DNA of 7,962 nucleotides from positions 1-7,962 of the forward strand of contig DNCF01000248.1 in NCBI GenBank assembly GCA_003484545.1. Reading direction: 5' to 3'. A program made the position numbers and the translations under genes. Below, in pieces: positions 6,518 through 7,962 of this stretch. Under the pieces are notes generated by a model. It did not search any database and had not been told where the DNA came from. It saw only the letters and a list, made by a program, of their open reading frames with translations. Source of the stretch: Massilia sp. (lineage in GTDB: Bacteria; Pseudomonadota; Gammaproteobacteria; Burkholderiales; Burkholderiaceae_D). Numbering within the stretch: the first letter of the stretch is position 1; the number at the start of each line of letters is the position of its first letter.

Positions 6518-7960
6518 TCAGAGCGCGACGTGGCCCGCCTCCAGCAGTGCCTGCATTTCGCGCGCCGGCAGCGGTGGGCTGTACAGGTAGCCCTGCAGCA
6601 CCTCGCAACCGATGCGTCCCAGGAAGTCGCGCTGCGCGACCGTTTCCACGCCCTCGGCCACGACGCGCAGCGCCAGGCCGTCGGCCAGGGCCAGCGTGGC
6701 CTGGGCGATCGCCGCGCTGCGCGGGTCGGTCGTGATGTTGCGCACGAAGGCCTGGTCGATCTTCAGCTTGTCCAGCGAGAAGCGCGACAGGTAGCCGAGC
6801 GAGGAGTAGCCGGTGCCGAAGTCGTCCAGCGACAGCGACACGCCCATCGCGCGCAGTTCGGCCAGTTGGGCCTCGGCGGCGGTGGTATCGCCCAGCATCA
6901 CGCTTTCGGTCAGCTCGATCTCCAGGTACTGCGGCTCCAGGCCCGATTCGAGCAGCGCCGCGCGCACCACGGCGGGCACGGTGCCGGCCTTGAACTGGTG
7001 CGCCGACACGTTCACCGCGACCGGCACCCGTGCCAGGCCGGCATCCTGCCAGGCCTTGTTCTGCAGGCAGGCCTGGCGGATCACCCAGTCGCCGATCGGC
7101 AGGATCAGGCCGGTGTCCTCGGCCAGCGGGATGAAGTCGGCCGGCGAGATGCGCCCCAGCTCCGGGCTGTGCCAGCGCAGCAGCGCCTCCATGCCGAGCA
7201 CGCGGCCGTCGCGGCCCGCTACCTGGGGCTGGAAATGCAGCGCCAGTTCGGCGCGCCCGATCGCGCGCCGCAGGCGGGTCTCCAGGGCCAGCCAGCGCAG
7301 CGCCTGGGCGTTCATTTCGCCCTTGAAGAAGCGGAAGCCGTTGCGCCCGGCGTCCTTCTGGTGGGCGAGGGCGGCGTCGGCGGCCTTCAGCAGGTCGCCC
7401 GGCGCGTCGCCGTCGCGCGGGAACACGCTGATGCCGATGCTGCCGGTGACGACCACGTCGTGCCCGCCCACCGAATGCGGCTGGGCGATGGCGTCGATCA
7501 GGCGCCGGGCGGAGAAGATGATGTCCTCGGTGTCCTCGCAGCCGGTCAGCAGCAGCACGAATTCGTCGCCCGACAGGCGCGCCACGGTGTCGAGCGGACC
7601 GGCGATGCCCCTGGCGCGCCTGGCCACTTCGCGCAGCAGGGCGTCGCCGGCGGCGTGGCCCAGGCTGTCGTTGATGCGCGAGAGGCGGTCGACGTTCACC
7701 AGCAGCAGGGCCAGCTGGCCGCCGTTGCGGCGCGCGGCGGCGATCGACTGCTGCAGGCGGTCGTGGAACAGCGAACGGTTCGGCAGCTCGGTGAGCGCAT
7801 CGTGGTTCGACAGGAAATCGAGCTGGTTGTGGGCGGCGATCAGGGCCGACATGTCGGTCGAGACCGAGACGTAAGCGGTGAGCGCGCCTTGTTCGTCGCG
7901 CACGGCGCTGATGCTGATGCGTTCGGGGTAGACCTCGCCGTTCTTGCGCCGGTTCCAGAT
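6518..7960 (-). CDS. PAS-GGDEF-EAL cyclic-di-GMP protein (5'-truncated)
   Basis: The last 480 residues of a bifunctional-type c-di-GMP turnover protein; the frame runs off the right edge, so upstream sensor regions are missing. Numbering from the internal GTG at 7903: the visible N-terminus is the end of a PAS domain (WNRRKNGEVYPERISIS upstream of 7903, then RDEQGALTAYVSVSTD). The GGDEF domain is at about 30-195 and the EAL domain at about 205-455. The GGDEF motif reads SGDEF (111-115). The first metal-binding Asp is Asn70 (NVDRLSRIND), while the nucleotide-contacting Asn78 and Asp87 remain. The RxxD inhibitory site is absent (GPLD at 102-105). The EAL domain keeps its expected catalytic set: Glu239 (EAL), Asn298 (NVS), Glu330 (ELTE), Asp360-Asp361 (DDFGTG), Lys381 (KID), Glu417 (AEGVE) and Gln437. 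It should therefore act as a phosphodiesterase turning c-di-GMP into pGpG, perhaps modulated by the GGDEF domain. The M16 gene follows after 59 bp on the same strand. The activity calls are inferred. Confidence 0.93.
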   Translation of the reverse strand: MWNRRKNGEVYPERISISAVRDEQGALTAYVSVSTDMSALIAAHNQLDFLSNHDALTELPNRSLFHDRLQQSIAAARRNGGQLALLLVNVDRLSRINDSLGHAAGDALLREVARRARGIAGPLDTVARLSGDEFVLLLTGCEDTEDIIFSARRLIDAIAQPHSVGGHDVVVTGSIGISVFPRDGDAPGDLLKAADAALAHQKDAGRNGFRFFKGEMNAQALRWLALETRLRRAIGRAELALHFQPQVAGRDGRVLGMEALLRWHSPELGRISPADFIPLAEDTGLILPIGDWVIRQACLQNKAWQDAGLARVPVAVNVSAHQFKAGTVPAVVRAALLESGLEPQYLEIELTESVMLGDTTAAEAQLAELRAMGVSLSLDDFGTGYSSLGYLSRFSLDKLKIDQAFVRNITTDPRSAAIAQATLALADGLALRVVAEGVETVAQRDFLGRIGCEVLQGYLYSPPLPAREMQALLEAGHVAL

Positions 7961-7962
7961 CT

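Noticed and set aside
3460..6590. Open frames of more than 1000 codons overlapping the M16 gene on both strands (3555-6590 plus, 3460-6501 minus)
   Set aside because: They are GC-skew shadows: low-complexity Arg/Ala/Gly/His-rich products with no recognisable domain, while the 3597-6458 minus frame has a signal peptide, HFVEH and full-length family similarity.
6459..6608. 50-codon N-terminal extension of the M16 protein
   Set aside because: It would overlap the 3' end of the GGDEF-EAL gene, looks like shadow sequence, and would bury the signal peptide that begins at the ATG at 6458.

Overview
The window is GC-rich, with strong third-position G/C bias and long antisense shadow frames. The protein families look like a betaproteobacterium of the Oxalobacteraceae (Massilia/Telluria/Duganella type). 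This placement comes from general resemblance only; there is no rRNA or other decisive marker here. The window reads as ordinary chromosome. I see no phage, plasmid, insertion sequence, CRISPR, tRNA or rRNA gene.

Layout from left to right: (1) the 3' two thirds of riboflavin synthase (ribE), + strand, cut by the window edge; (2) a convergent NERD-domain protein, - strand, with a clear GTG start and an apparently degraded nuclease motif; (3) a 212-bp divergent intergenic region with a perfect 14-bp palindrome at 1240-1253 and candidate promoters in both directions; (4) a secreted prolyl-oligopeptidase-type (S9) serine peptidase, + strand; (5) a 266-bp convergent intergenic region holding two inverted REP-like elements (5'-GTAG plus hairpin) around a structured core, a REPIN/BIME-like unit; (6) a 953-residue secreted M16 zinc peptidase of the PqqL/pitrilysin kind, - strand; (7) upstream of it on the same strand, the 3' part of a PAS-GGDEF-EAL cyclic-di-GMP protein, cut by the right edge.

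The genes do not form one pathway. The two exported peptidases (S9 and M16) face each other across the REP pair and could both act on peptides outside the cytoplasm, but nothing shows that they are co-regulated. The GGDEF-EAL and M16 genes are 59 bp apart with no visible terminator, so read-through is possible, although a TACAAT -10-like box in the gap may give M16 its own promoter.

I do not see a clearly new multi-gene system. The items most worth a second look are the NERD protein that lost the E-x-K signature, the REP doublet with unequal arms, the palindrome between the divergent promoters, and the GGDEF domain that lost key residues next to an intact EAL domain.
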